Of a DNA stretch of 64,000 bases, positions 47,677-61,227 are shown piece by piece (within the stretch, counting starts at the first letter, position 1; each line of letters opens with the position of its first letter). The translations under genes were made by a program, and so were the position numbers. The stretch spans positions 7,215,245 to 7,279,244 of the forward strand of contig CM060856.1 of assembly GCA_030737835.1 (NCBI GenBank), read 5' to 3'. Origin of the DNA: Acorus gramineus (Eukaryota; Streptophyta; Magnoliopsida; Acorales; Acoraceae). The notes beneath the pieces are model-generated. The model was not told where the DNA came from and ran no database searches. It worked only from the letters and a program-made list of their open reading frames with translations.

Positions 47677-50600
47677 CTACATTGGGTTTGATTATGTGGT
47701 GAAGGTTTTATTAAATAATTACATGTTTTTATTAGTCCCCCACTTGGATCCAACGGTCAAATTTAAGTCATCTTGGCAAATTTTATTTTTTTGTATAGAG
47801 AAAGAAAGAGAGGATGAGTTTTCTTCATTTTATTATATGATTTATATTTTTGTTTGATAGCATGCACTGACATTGGAATTATTCAAAGATCACTAACAAC
47901 CTCAACTACTACTACTACTAATTTATAATGATACCAACATGTTTCCATCAACCAATAAAAAAAAAAAAACATGTTTCCATCATGTAACTCTTTTATTCTT
48001 AAATCCTCTCTTATCACTCAGAGCGACCAATCTGATATGTAATTTGAAAAGACTGTCAGATGAATATTAGATATCTCTATCAATTTATCAAGAGTTTGTG
48101 AATAAGTGAGTAATTCTGCTTTTTTTCGTATTTAGAAATCAGATACCTTACATACACTACATGTCCTGTTGATGATGAATAATTGACAACAACTTTGGGG
48201 GGATATTTTAGTGGGCACGATCTTGTATAAAAAAAAAATCCAAAGAAGATCTTTCATGATAGAGAAGGATCTAGGTTATATTTGCTTACATCAAGTTTGT
48301 TAAAGGGAGATTAAACAATAATGGATTATTGATGGAACATACGCCGCATCGACAATGGCATCTTATATAGGAAACAATTTCCCCTTTATAGAGCTAGCTT
48401 AGTATCTTTTCCTCTTCTCTTTAGCTAAAGTGAATGAATGAATGGCTAACAAGAACAAATAAAAAACCATTCCTTCATCAAGCCAGCAAAAAATTCCACT
48501 AAGTGTGGTGAGTGGGTCATTACCTCTGTATAATCCTATGACTCATCAATCAGATCATTTTAGGCACATGTATATTACATCCTTGATCAAAAAATTTAGG
48601 AGCAATTTGATGGTCATATAATGCCAGTTTTATGATACTATAATTGATCAATTGTGTTGAGAATCGAAATAGAGAGAGAAAAAAGTGACATTTACATGGT
48701 TTGACAACAAATTTACTTGCATAATTTTTTTTTATTGTTAATCAAAATTTGTATTGCTGTAAAAAATGACTTTACAACAACTTACATAAATCTTGGTTTT
48801 GAATACTTCATTTGTGGGGGAGTTATGACATAGATGTGTTACTATATTTTCCTCCACACATAACACAAAATTACAAGATCATCACCCAAATTATATACTA
48901 GAAAAATCAGACAAAATTGTACAATCCTGCTCAGTATCCTGTTCTTCCTTCATATTCAGGAACAACAATGATGAGGATGATAGACTGATAGTGTAGTCTG
49001 TGAATGATTAATGGATATGCACATCAACTGAGTAGGCAAAATGTGGTCTTAAGTTTGACTGAGGTTGCAACTATAGATTTCCATGACAGGTGGCTTACAT
49101 GAAATGGGTTGTTTAAATATAGGCACTTGTTGATGTGGGTTTTTTTTTTTTTTTTTTTGGGAGGGTGAAAACACCCCCATCATGTGCAGCTAAAAGGGTG
49201 TGCATTGTACATAAAATGTTCCTTTCATGAATTTTTTTCTGGATTGGCATCAGCTTCATATATTGTCTTCAGCTTCTCATCTACCCCATGATGTTGGAAT
49301 ATCAGACCCCTTGGTCCCACTTGCCCATTTACGAGCAGTGAATCAAGCATCTTCGTCGTGCCAATGCAATAAGAATTTATCAAACCACGTCTTGACAAGT
49401 TATTAAAGGTTCAGTTAAACTGATCTTTTTGGGGTTTGGATTGATACTTATTTGGTTTGATTTAATTGTGGATAGACAAATTAATAAAACAGTCTCATTT
49501 GGTTTGGGTTTGATTTCTCATTTTTAAAATAAAAACAAATTAAATTAAATCTACCTAAATTATTTTTTTCTCATTGTATAATTTGTATCATATATTAAGA
49601 TTTGTATAAAAATGCAGTCTTTAACATTTTAATTTATAATAGCTAGACTAATTTTATAAGTTTTATTTTTTTTTTATTTGTGACATATGTTGTTTGAATT
49701 CAGATTCAAATGGAATAAATCAACTCTAGTTTATAAATTCGGTTTTCTTTGATTTAATACGAGTTAACCAAACCGACCAAGTTGTTCTCCCAATAGAAGT
49801 AACTCCTCTTCGCTGAAAGATCATGTGTCTGAATCATACACATAATTTAACTAAGAAAAAAAAATATATATTTTTTTTTAAAAAAAAACACTTGCTCATC
49901 AGTCAGGTAATGGTAATGGTCTTCAAGGTTACACCTCCATGAAAAGAACTAGTACAACAGAATGTTGATACTCAGGCGTGTCAAAAGTGTAAAAGATGAA
50001 AGTGGAAACGGGAGAGTCAGCAGAAGCAAAGAATCAAGTCTGATAGAGATTTTATTTTTTGAGGAAAGCAGCAGTGGAATGCAAATGTTTGTAAAGAAAC
50101 TCTTGATGTGCTGTTTTTTAAACCAAATCAAATATATACTTGTGTGCTTTTGATGCGTAGATGGTTCCTCCACTTTATTTCTTTTCTGTTGCTTTTTGGG
50201 ACATGAAGAACAAGTTACATAAAGCTATTTTAGTTTGTGGGTGATTTTGTATTTTGGGTATTAAGAAAAAAAATCTAAGTCAGATGATATGATTTTTTAG
50301 AATTTTAGATCCCTTTTGATAATGGTATGTCAATTTTTAATCATAAAGTTGAAATGATATTGTCATTTGATAACAAAGATGTGGAGGATATCATTATTAC
50401 TAGAATATCATTTTTATCATCACAGTCAATCCTAAATGATAGAAATATGATTTTTTCATTCATGGATACAAACAATCGCTTCTCTTTTACATTATCACAC
50501 ATTTACATGAAAAGGTCTTACAATCAAATCACTGATGTTACATTTCTTAGACCTTAAATTCTAATTGGATACCTTCTTATAAAGTCTTCTAGAGTTCAAA

Positions 50601-53430
50601 TTATACATGTTACCATTAAAAGAGTTGAATTAAATTATCCATCTCATAGTATAGAATCGGATACTAGTAAGAGTGGAAAAAAACAGCAGTACTTTGTGAT
50701 GTATGTATAGTATTTCATTGATGAGGTTCAACTGTATTGGATGTTTATGAGTGAGTTTTGTTGGTGAAAGCAATTGTTTATAAAAGTTGGATTCTCTTGT
50801 GAACTTCGTTATTGAATGATTGGAATGCACAAACATATGCCATTAAAGCAATAACATGAGTAAGACTCGAATCCATAATCTCTCGGTAAAGAAAGAGTAC
50901 ATCTGCTAACAACCTTCTTAGAATTAATTTATTGTTAAGTCAAGATTTGAAGTGAATATAATCCAAATCTCATAAAAACTTCACTATTGTCTAGAGCACA
51001 ATGAGATGATTTGGCTCTTCTTCAAATCATAAAATCTGGTTGTGGATTTGTTCTATTAGCGTACTCCGATCTTCCATCAACTAAGTTTGTTTTAAGAAAC
51101 AATACTAAATTTTCAAAATTAAGGTATCCATAAAAGGCATCATATGCATTGGATCCCCTCCTATCATTTCCTGAATTATATATTCATCTAGTTTTGTCTG
51201 TTAATTGTTCATGGAGAACCCCCCCTGTCTGTCACCCATGTATGTTCATGTTCTATCAACCATTCAACCTCTTCCCCCAAAGAATTTTTTATTTTTTATT
51301 TGAAAGTATTAAATCCCCCAAAGAATGTTTGGAGCAAATAATCATCTTCACCATGGTTTTATCCATAGTTTGGGCATTTAATACTTTCAGGATTAATGTA
51401 TTTATTTTGTATAGTTTACTACATTCTTCGTATTTTTTTAAAAAAAAATCCCTTAGTTACCATTGCTGTCTTCAACCCCATATAAATATTTGTGCTTGTA
51501 TTTCTAAATTATCGGAATATATCTAGAAAATACTAAATAGTTCAATCATATATACTTTTACCACACTTATCCCGATAAAATGTTGCCTTATTCCAACTTT
51601 GTAACTATGATTTTACAAGAATCTTCATCAAAGGTTTCCAAAACAACAAATTGCCACCCAGATGAGACCAAAAACAAATTAAAGCATTTCCTGTGCTGCA
51701 CAGTTTTTAAAAGAGTACTAAAAGAAGCTCATTTTCTTTTCCTAGCTTGCTTGCTTATAGGAATCCATCAACGGCACCCACCAAAGACACTTTTCTTTGA
51801 ACTACAGTTTCAGATATGTTTCTATCATAATGTCAATTAAATCATAATTGGACAAGCTTACTTTCAAGCCAAAAAAGAAAAAAAAAAGACAAAAAAATGA
51901 ATGGATGGATCAATGGACAATTTATGACCCCCTGTTCTCAGTTGGTGCTTGAGCAGCATCAGCAGCCCCACTCGATGTGTGTTCAAAAGTCTCTGTGGTC
52001 CACAGCCACAATGTCCTTGCCCTTTATGTGAGATGCTCCTCTTCAATGCATTCTGATTTCTGGATATTGATCAATGAAGAACTGTAGCAAATGAGTTCCC
52101 TCTGATAATCGAAATATTATTTGTCACTACAAATGATAGTTATGTATTTCATGTGTTATGTGACAGCATTGTGACAATATAATTGTCAATGTATACAGTA
52201 GATTTTGTGAGAGGGAGAGTGTCAAATTTATAACCTCATCACACACGGTTTGTAATAATAATAAAAAAAAAGTGAATAATTATAGGATGTAAGCAAATTT
52301 TGTTCAATCATGTAAATTTCTTATCATATGATTGTGTGTTTGCGTTTTCGTTCTTCTCTATTTTGATTAATCAATTAACATGTATGGATGTTTGAATTGA
52401 ATCAACAAGTAGTTAATTTGCTTAAAGTAAAACCAATTACCATGGACGTAGAGGTTCAGTTTAAACCAACAAATCAATAATTTGTCCAAGTAAACCAATT
52501 AAGGAAAGTGAATGTGCAATAAAAAACTTGATGATTTCCTCATTCATCTCTGGTGACAGGTTCTTGGCTTCTTGCTGATATAATTCTATGCTTTAGGTTA
52601 TGTTACACAGATCCAAGTTATAGTTTGCTCTTCTTTTCTAGAAAAATAGCAGCTAAATAGGTCCTCTTTTTTTTTCCATGGACAAGTATTAATAAGGGGA
52701 GAAAGGTCCATTATACCAACCAAAAGGTGTGAGGAGAAAGACTACGAGAGAGGACAAAACTTACAAGAGGGTCCTACATTAACAATAAAAATAAAACTTA
52801 TATGAGATTTTGTACTGTTACTGTTCAACCACAAAATCAAGAGGTTTCTTACATGCACTCTGTGGGATAGATAGTTCTGCATATAGTTTTTATATCTCGA
52901 AAGCTATTTAGCGAAATATATATCCCTCGTTTAAAGGGTGATTTATTTCGTTTGTAACTTTTTCTATTTTCTATCATTCATGTATGTTTATACCTCTTTA
53001 GATGAGGTTTCTATCGTTAAAAAATCAAAATGTGCACTGACTGTCCCTAACATTGAAGTTGGTTATTCCCATGGACCCACTGTTAAAAGGAAGTAACTTT
53101 GGAGGGTGAAAACAATACGAAGGTGTGAATAATGGATGCTCTGAACAGTCAATACTTATACAAATTAAGACAGTACTGAAGCTAAGAGCAAAAGGAAACT
53201 AAGAAGAAGAATTGAAGTATGGTTCATTGATTACTACTTGAGTAGTTGAATTGCTATACTTGTTTGGACCACTTGTTTGGACAAATATTAATTCCAGCTA
53301 TCGTGACATCAATCTTGATCAAAGGCTATGATCATGTGCGCTGGTCCATGATTTTTTCATTATTTGTGTTGTTACGAAAAATCAATTCATCATTGTGTGA
53401 TGTTTCATCAAATAGAATTTTAAGAATTTA
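47677..53430. other. AT-rich intergenic DNA, 5.7 kb without a recognised gene
   Basis: Frames of 60-125 codons occur (for example 50327-50557 and 51149-51526), but their composition is that of random AT-rich sequence and none resembles a known protein. A T19 run lies at about 49140-49158. At 50856-50900, minus strand, GGATTCGAGTCTTACTC resembles a SINE B box. A more balanced segment at 51900-52040 has a minus-strand frame ending in a short hydrophilic tail but no start or splice context. No RNA gene found. Confidence 0.45.
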
Positions 53431-53650
53431 AGACTTGTTTAAATCCTCCGTGGAATAGCATTGGCAGTGCAAGAATTGAAATTTCTCCACCGCGAATCCA
53501 AACATAGAGTGGTGTTGGGCATCTATGACACATTTCATGTGTTTCTCTTCACAAAAAAATCCAAGATGTGATAACAATGTTTCTCAGACACCGGGTTTGG
53601 GGGTGGTTTTTGAAAAAGTTTGTGTTTAGATCTCAGATCCAAACGGAACC
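53431..53650. mobile_element. Tourist-like MITE, 220 bp
   Basis: Left end AGACTTGTTTAAATCC and right end, complement GGTTCCGTTTGGATC, are imperfect inverted repeats; TTA flanks both sides (53428-53430, 53651-53653). Same type as the element at 35218-35450. Confidence 0.5.
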
Positions 53651-53902
53651 TTAAATTGGGACGTATGGGTGTTCATTTAAGGTCAATTTGTGAAGTACTA
53701 CGGGATATGGGATCTGCAAGAGCTATTGGATGAGCATTGTATTAGTGAAGTATTTACTACATTAGAAAAGTATATACTCTACTAGTAAAGTGCATGGGGG
53801 ACAGTTTTCAGCTCGCAAACTGGGTCATACACAAGACTTATTATATCAACACTCTAATTTTTAACCTGGAACTATCCTTTAATTCGAACTTCAAAAGTAA
53901 GT

Positions 53903-53909
53903 CCCCCCC

Positions 53910-53940
<31 letters not shown>

Positions 53941-53944
53941 ACAC
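53903..53944. repeat. C24 run followed by a CA repeat
   Basis: About 24 uninterrupted C on the plus strand, then (AC)9-10, then A-rich sequence. The longest homopolymer C run in the window. Confidence 0.85.
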
Positions 53945-55052
53945 AAAGAAAAAAAAAAAAAACATTTATAGATATTTGTCATTTTTAACAAATTTCTTCA
54001 TCCAAAGTCTATGGTGAGAATGTTAGGATTTTAAATTACCTGTATTCTTAGTAATTTTAAAAAGTATGCCATTAAGAATCTATTTTTGCTAATTGCTAGA
54101 TACAAAAAGGAATGTCACCACCATTATATTGTATTGTCAACCATTCTGAATTAATGAAAATTTTTCTCTAGGAAGAAGATGTGTTCTTATTGTTTTGTAT
54201 GTCAATTACTTTGGCAAAGGGAGTCCATTGGGTACACATATGCTAATCCTTTTTTAAGATTTTTTTTTATACCCCTTCAAGAACAAATAAATATGTTAGA
54301 ATGGATGTATAGAAGCATGAACGAAAGAACACAAAAACATTGATCCGAGGTACGAGAAATATCAATTTTCTTAAACTGCTTTGATTTACAAATTATAGAT
54401 TATAATTTATAGATTATAGATTTTAATTTATCTAATAAGCAGTAAACATGTTTGTTGAAGTTGTTCAAAAGAAAAGAATAAGCAACATTGGATGTTTGTT
54501 AAAATAAGCTGTAAAATAGATTTTTACTATTTAATTAACAAAAATGACACTCAAATGTAGAAATCAAATGTAATTTTTGTTTGATAAAATAAGGTAATTT
54601 TACTTATAAATTAGTTTTACGAATATTTAAGAGGAAAATTAATATAACATAAAAGTTAAAATCCACTACAATAATTTTTAAATATTACACTCTACAACTA
54701 TAATATATTTACTCATTAGTGTCTAAAAGAATTTTTCTTACAATAGCATAATCATTAGTAAAACAAATTAAGGGCATTAATATCCAAAAGAATATTTTTT
54801 AAAAACAATACATAAATTATAATTTGAAAAACACCATCTGATCAGCTTAGAGTTTCTGACTTTTTTAAGTTATTTTTAATTTAAATAAGTTCTAATAAGT
54901 TTAAATAAACATGCTACAACTGCTTATTTTAAGTTAAAATTATAATCTCTAGCTCTAAATTTTAACAGAGTTGTACATAGTGTTATTCCCCCTATCACTG
55001 AAATGGTTTTCACTGAACCAATTTTAGGAAGATGACATTATACCGAACAACA

Positions 55053-55060
<8 letters not shown>
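53945..55060. other. AT-rich intergenic DNA
   Basis: No gene seen. It ends in an (AAT)n run at about 55060-55092 into which the copia element inserted. Confidence 0.5.
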
Positions 55061-55092
<32 letters not shown>

Positions 55093-55093
<1 letters not shown>

Positions 55094-55361
55094 GTTATAA
55101 ATCTAAGTAAAAGAATAAGATTATATATACCAACCAAAAGAGAAATATGGGAGAGAGAGGAAGGAAGAGCTCTGTATTTCTATCTTATTAATTGATAAAA
55201 TAAATACGATGCAGGTATGTATTTATAGGCATTAAAAGATAGTAACAAACAAGATTTGAGGGGATTAGGTTTTATCCATCTTTACAAAATCAAAAGGATT
55301 GAGTCTAATCCTTTAGGACAAGTGATGACAAAGTCAATGGTAGTCATCCATATTTACAACA
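55093..55361 (-). repeat. 3' LTR of the copia element
   Basis: Matches the right-hand LTR over its full length (about 92 percent by eye). Inner edge reads TTTACAACA; on the element strand it follows a short purine-rich stretch (AAGGGGG) that would be the polypurine tract. Confidence 0.88.
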
Positions 55362-55884
55362 AACCCCCTTGGATGACCATCAACCATTGTATTAAGGTAA
55401 TTGCCTCGTTAAAATCTTACTTAGAAAAACCCATTGGAATAAAACCAAAGTGAAGGAAAAAGAGTACAATTACTTGATCTTAGTAAATGTTGGACGCGTT
55501 TAATACTGCCTCATTAAAACCTTGCTAAGAAAACCCAGTGGGACAAAACCTAGACGAAGAAAAAAGAGTACAGTATGTAAAAGATGTCCATGGTTGAATA
55601 TAATCACATTTATTAGTTACTCCCACTTATTTAAGTAAGTATCAGATTGTCTGACAATTAAGTCAATGCATGCCAACTTCACGTACCATTTTCTGGAAGG
55701 TTGATTTTGGCAGGGCTTTACTGAAAAGATCTGCAAGATTATCACTGGAGCGGATCTGTTTAACTTCAATTTCATGATTCTTTTGGAGTTCATGGGTATA
55801 GAAGAACTTCAGTGAGATGTGCTTAGTCTTATCTCCCTTGATGTAACCTCATTGGATTTGAGCAATGCATGCACTATTGTCTTC

Positions 55885-58800
55885 TTATATAGTTGTAGGA
55901 ATGTTTGTTGTAGATGACAATCCACAGGTGCTTTGGATATGTTGAATCAAGGATCTCAGCCAAACACATTCTCTACTAGCTTCATGTAATGCCAATATTT
56001 TTGCATGGTTAGACGAGGTAGCCACCAATTTTTGCTTTGTAGACCTCCATGAGATAGCAGCATTGCTACTAAGATATACATAACTTGTCTGTGATCGACC
56101 TTTGTGAGGATCAGAAAGGTAACCTGCATCTGCATAGCTAACTAGATACGAATCATTAGATTTATCATTTGAATAAAATAAACCCAAATCAGTGGTTCCA
56201 CGAAGGTATCTCATAATATGCTTGATACCATTCCAATGCCTGCGAGTTGGTGCAGAACTATATCTCGCTAAGAGATTAACCAAGAAGGCTATGCCTGGCC
56301 TCGTATATTGAGCCAAGTATAGCAGTGCACCAATAGCACTCAAATATGGTACATCTGGACCAGGAGTTGCCTCGTCTTCATCTATAGGACGGTATGGGTC
56401 TTTCTTAACGTCCAAGGATCGAACGACCATGGGTGTACTTAGAGGATGCGCTTTATCCATGTTAAAGCGTTGCAATACCTTTTCTATATATTTTGATTGG
56501 TGGATCAATATTCCACTAGAATTTTGTTCGATCTGTAGGCCGAGATAATATTTAGTTTTTCCAAGGTCTTTCATTTCGAATTCCTTCTTCAGACATTTTG
56601 CAGTTTCGTTGAGCTCTTCAAGAGTCCCAATTAAATTTATGTCATCAACATAAACTGTCAAAATAGCAAATCCTTTACTGGATTTATTTATAAGGACACA
56701 CGAGCAAATGAGATTGTTTTCATATCCTGCTTTTATCAAGTATTCACTAAGACAGTTGTACCACATTCTTCCAAATTGTTTTAAGCCATACAATGAACGT
56801 CTTAGTTTTATTGAATACATACTCTTTGATTTTGCTTCAGGCAATTTATATCCTTAAGGGATTTTCATATAAATATCAACATCTAAATTCCCATATAGAT
56901 AAGCTGTTACAATGTCCATTAGTCTCATATCGAGTTTTTCAGAAACTCCGAGACTTATTAGGTAACGGAACATTATTGCATCCATGACTGGTGAGTAAGT
57001 TTCTTCATAGTCAATCACAGGTTTCTGCAAGAAACCTTGTGCCACAAGACATGCCTTGTATCTAGTGATTTCATTTTTCTCATTTTGTTTTCTTACAAAC
57101 ACCCATTTGTAACCTACAGGGTTAACACCTTTTGGGGTTTGTACTATAGGTCCGAATACACCACGTTTTTCAAGAGAACCTAATTCTGCTTGAATAGCAT
57201 TTTTCCACTTTGGCCAATCACTTCTTTGTCGACATTCATGTATGCTATGTAGTTCATTATCATCATCGCCCTTTGAAATTTCAGTAGCTACTGCGAATGA
57301 AAAAATGTCATCGATGATCATTTCTTTACGATTCCACATTTCTTTTGAATGCACATAAAATATGTAGATCTCATTATTATTAGGCACCTTTTTCTCTTCA
57401 GGAGTTTGCATAGTCACTTCAGGGACTCGTGTCTCTTCAGGGACATTATACTCTTCTGGAGTTTTAGAGAAAGTGGATCTGTTGTTCATAATCTCTTCCG
57501 GAGCATTATGTGTACCTTCTTCTAGAGTATTATTAGGGCATGATTTTTCATTTGATCTCCTCTTCCGGGGAGTTGAATCTTTAGAACTTATAGGTCTTCC
57601 ACGCTTCTGGCATGCAGCATATTCATTTACCATCAAATTTGTATTTTGTCCTTTTGTGACATCTATTCGAGCTAGCACATTTGTAGCTGGTACATGTGAT
57701 TTGGTCACTTTGGCTGCATCATTGAATGTATTAGGAAATTGATTTGCAATCTCCTGAAGATGCAATATCCTTCGTATTTCATTTTTGCATTGAGCAGTAT
57801 GGGGGTCAAGATGAGACAAAGTGGAAGTATTCCACGATAATTCTCGTCGTTCTTCAGGAACGGAACGTACTTCAGGTACATTCTTTCCTCCCCCTAACGG
57901 CGGGAAGAGTGTCTCATCAAAATGACAATCAGCAAACCTAGCAGTAAACACATCACCTGTCAATGGTTCCATATAACGAATGATAGAAGGAGAATCATAA
58001 CCAACATATATTCCCAATCGACGTTGGGGACCCATTTTTGTACGTTGTGGTGGTGGGATAGGAACTTGCACCGCACAACCAAATTTACGCAAGTGTGAAA
58101 TGTTGGGTTGACAGCCTGACACAAGTTGTGAAGGTGAAAAAGGGTGATAAGCAGTCGGCCTAAGTTTAATTAACTTAGCAACATGCAAGATAGCATGTCC
58201 CCAAGTAGATACAGGCAATTGGGATTGCATGAGTAAAGGTCTTGCAATAAGTTGCAAACGTTTGATCAAAGATTCTACTAGACCATTTTGTGTGTGAACA
58301 TGGGGGACTGGGTGTTGAATATCAATACCTTGTGATAAACAATAATCATAAAAAATTTGAGAAGTAAATTCTCCTGTATTATCTAAATGAATGGACTTAA
58401 TGTAATGATCAGGAAAATGTACTATAAGTCTGATAATTTGAGCAAGTTATCTAGCAAATACTAAATTACGAGCAAAGAGTAAGCAAACACATGACCAACG
58501 AGTAAATGTATCAATTAAAACCATAAAATATTTGAAAGGTCCACTATGAGGGTGAATTGGGCCACAAATATCACCATGGATTCTTTGTAAAAAAGATGGA
58601 GACTCAGATGTAATTTTAAAAAAAGAAGGTCTAGTGATAAATTTACCTTGTGAACAAGGGGTGCAAATGTAATCACTAGGTATAGCAAGGTGTTGGTTTG
58701 TCATAGAGTGTCCATTAGAATTTTTCATAATCCTTCGTAACATGTTGGCTCCAGGATGACCCAAACGGTTGTGCCATAATATTAAGGTATTTGGATCATT

Positions 58801-59235
58801 GAGCTTCGGGCTCATGACGGAGTGTGTTTCTACAACGCTAAGTGTTGTATGGTATAACCGCATGGATAGTGCAGAGAATTTTTCAAGTGTAAGCTTCAGG
58901 CTTCCAACACTAGAAGTAATGCAAAGAAATTCTTTGTTACCTTCATTGTTTGTTTCAATATGGTACCCGTTCATCCTTATGTCTTTAAAACTAAGCAAAT
59001 TTCTTTTAGAATTGCTTGAATATAGTGCATTTTGGATGAATAAGTGGGTGCCATTTGGTAATATCACATGGGCTCTTCCGGAGCCTTCAATAATATTAAC
59101 TGGTCCAACAATGGTGGACACCTTAGCTGCATTGTATACCAAATCAGAGAAAAACTTCTGGTTTTTCAGAATGGTATGAGTTGTTGCACTATCTATCAGA
59201 TAAATGTTATTATTTGTAATAACTTCCCGATCCAT
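55885..59235 (-). pseudogene. pol region of the copia element (protease, integrase, reverse transcriptase, RNase H), broken
   Basis: In element order: the protease active-site signature DSATTH near 59.2 kb; the GAG-pre-integrase segment with LWHNRLGHPG (about 58.8 kb) and CTPCSQGK; integrase core (58.6-58.0 kb); reverse transcriptase (57.2-56.3 kb) including the palm motif YVDD near 56.65 kb and the copia signature KYYLGLQIEQ; RNase H region (about 56.2-55.9 kb) with the YADAGY motif. The text resembles the common plant copia lineage annotated as Tnt1-94-like pol. The region is broken and cannot make a full polyprotein. Confidence 0.9.
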
Positions 59236-59884
59236 ACCTTTAAAATGGATAATAAGATTCAGTTATTCAAAATAAAATAAACATTTTAATGAATTAACCA
59301 TCCAAATGCAATAAAAAAAAAATATCATGAGGCAAATAATAAAAATAAAGACATTTCAATTCTAAATAATAATGTCAATATCTCTAAACTAAGTGAAGGC
59401 ACATATAAAATTTAGGTCTTCAGGACCATCTCTCAAAAATGGCTTTGAAAGTCTCATTATCAATAGTATTGAATCTTTAGATTTAGCCATTTATGGCATG
59501 CCTTTGAAAATATGACCACTTCTGGTGATCATAACACTCTTTCAGGGAGTTTCACAAGTTTAATAGATCTTTATGCTCATTTATTTTTCAGGTCATCATG
59601 TATCATGTATGTGATGCCTCAAAGAAAAAAAAATAACAAACATTGATGCAGAATGAATAACAAATGATATAATCTGAATGTAGATGAAAGCTAATGTCAT
59701 GTCAACCCCTTTATCACCGATTCATTCATAGATGTAGTTTATGAGACATTAATAAAAAAAATAACCCGATTATTTATATGACCACATGTTGACATGAATA
59801 TCCCATACATGAATGCATGGTAATGAATCAAGTATAACTAATTATCTTAGTAATTACAAATATGCCATCATCTTTGATTTGACC
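59236..59884 (-). other. Unassigned internal copia sequence where gag would be expected
   Basis: About 650 bp of AT-rich sequence between the protease end of pol and the nested hAT-type MITE. No recognisable gag or zinc-knuckle text is visible. Confidence 0.4.
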
Positions 59885-60337
59885 TAGGGCCGCAACTCGG
59901 GCGGAACTACTCAACCTTAATCCGATCCAATCCGATTTTCAACCTGAATTGGATCAATCCGAATCCAACCCGTAATTAAATAAACCAACCCGACCCAACC
60001 CGACCCAACCCGAATTGGACTAACCCGACCCCAACCCGATTTTCAACCTGAATTGGACCAACTCGATCTAACCCAAATTTCTAACATGATGTGCATAAAT
60101 AAATCAACCTGACTTAACCCATATGATTAGCTAGATTTACCTAAAATTTGGACTATCCAAGCTCCAGAATGAACGGCCATGATCTTTTTTTTAATGATTA
60201 GTTTACGGGTTCGGGTTAGGTTGGGTTGTGAGTGAGGTCAACCCGAACCCGAATCCAATTTGGTCAACCCAATTCATGTAAAAATCGGGTTCAATCCATC
60301 GAGTTCGAGTTCAATCCGACCCAAATTGCAGCCCTAA
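59885..60337. mobile_element. Non-autonomous hAT-type MITE nested in the copia element
   Basis: Left end TAGGGCCGCAACTCGGG and right end, complement TTAGGGCTGCAATTTGGG, are inverted repeats. The body has many AACCCGA/CGGGTT units, as in hAT subterminal repeats. ATTTGACC (59877-59884) and TTTTGACC (60338-60345) form an 8-bp target duplication with one mismatch. It is younger than its host element. Confidence 0.75.
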
Positions 60338-60694
60338 TTTTGACCGAATCAACCATGCTTTCATCACATAAGTCTCACGGGAATCATCATTTGCATAATA
60401 GGAGCCCAAGTTACATATTGTTAACCATATTGTTAACCGAAAGTCCAACATTAATTAACAGAACATGCATGCAAATATATTTATAACTTTAAACCATTTA
60501 AATTTTTGCTTGGATGACGTCTGTATCAAAGCATCATATATGCAATATTATAAAAATATCCTCTTCATCAAACTCATTGGCAGATAATCGATCATCATTC
60601 ACCCGTAACGGATTACAAAGGATTTATTTAGCACCAGTTAAAAGAAATTCATCTCAAATATAGTGGAACTCACTTAACAGAATATATGAAGGTA

Positions 60695-61227
60695 AAAATT
60701 CTGGTTCTATATATAAGATTAGAACTTCTGGTTCTTTCATTATTTTGTAAGAATTCTTGGTTCTACATATAAGATTAGAACTTCTGGTTCTATATATAAA
60801 ATAAGAACTTCTGGTTCTGTATATAAAATTAATTAGAACTTCTGGTTCTATATATAAAATAAGAACTTCTGGTTCTATATATAAAATTAATTAGAACTTC
60901 TGGTTCTATATATAAAATTTAAATAGAACTTCTAGTTCTCTATATAAAATAAATTAAGACTTCTGGTTCTATTATTATTTTGTAAGAACTTCTGGTTTTA
61001 CATATAAGATTAGAACTTCTAGTTCTATTATTATTTTGTAAGAACTTTTGGTTCTTCATATAAGATTAGAACTTCTGATTCTATTATTATTTTTATAAGA
61101 ACTTCTGATTCTTCATATAAGATTAGAACTTCTGGTTTTATTATTATTTTGGTAAGAACTTCTAGTTCTTCATATAAGATTAGAACTTCTGGTTCTATTA
61201 TTATTTTGTAAGAACTTCTGGTTCTAT
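60695..61227. repeat. Minisatellite of AGAACTTCTGGTTCT units inside the copia element
   Basis: About 19 copies of the near-palindromic 15-mer AGAACTTCTGGTTCT, spaced 26-33 bp apart. Two spacer types alternate: ATATATAAAATTAATT-like in the left half, and ATTATTATTTTGTA alternating with TCATATAAGATT in the right half, so higher-order units of about 57 bp are visible on the right. It lies between the 5' LTR and pol, where leader or gag sequence would be. Confidence 0.88.

Noticed and set aside
51864-52046. Coding-like minus-strand segment ending in a hydrophilic tail
   Set aside because: It has no start, no convincing acceptor and no upstream exons, and resembles no known protein; too weak to list as a gene.
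57473-59179. Plus-strand frames of 65-136 codons
   Set aside because: They lie opposite the pol region of the copia fossil and have no family resemblance.
60695-61227. Regular repeat-spacer array that looks CRISPR-like at first sight
   Set aside because: The repeats are short and variable, the spacers are themselves repeated, there are no cas genes, and the setting is a plant retrotransposon; it is a minisatellite.
60695-61227. Heat-shock elements (nGAAnnTTCn) in the minisatellite
   Set aside because: AGAACTTCT has only one base between GAA and TTC instead of two, so it does not match the binding-site consensus.
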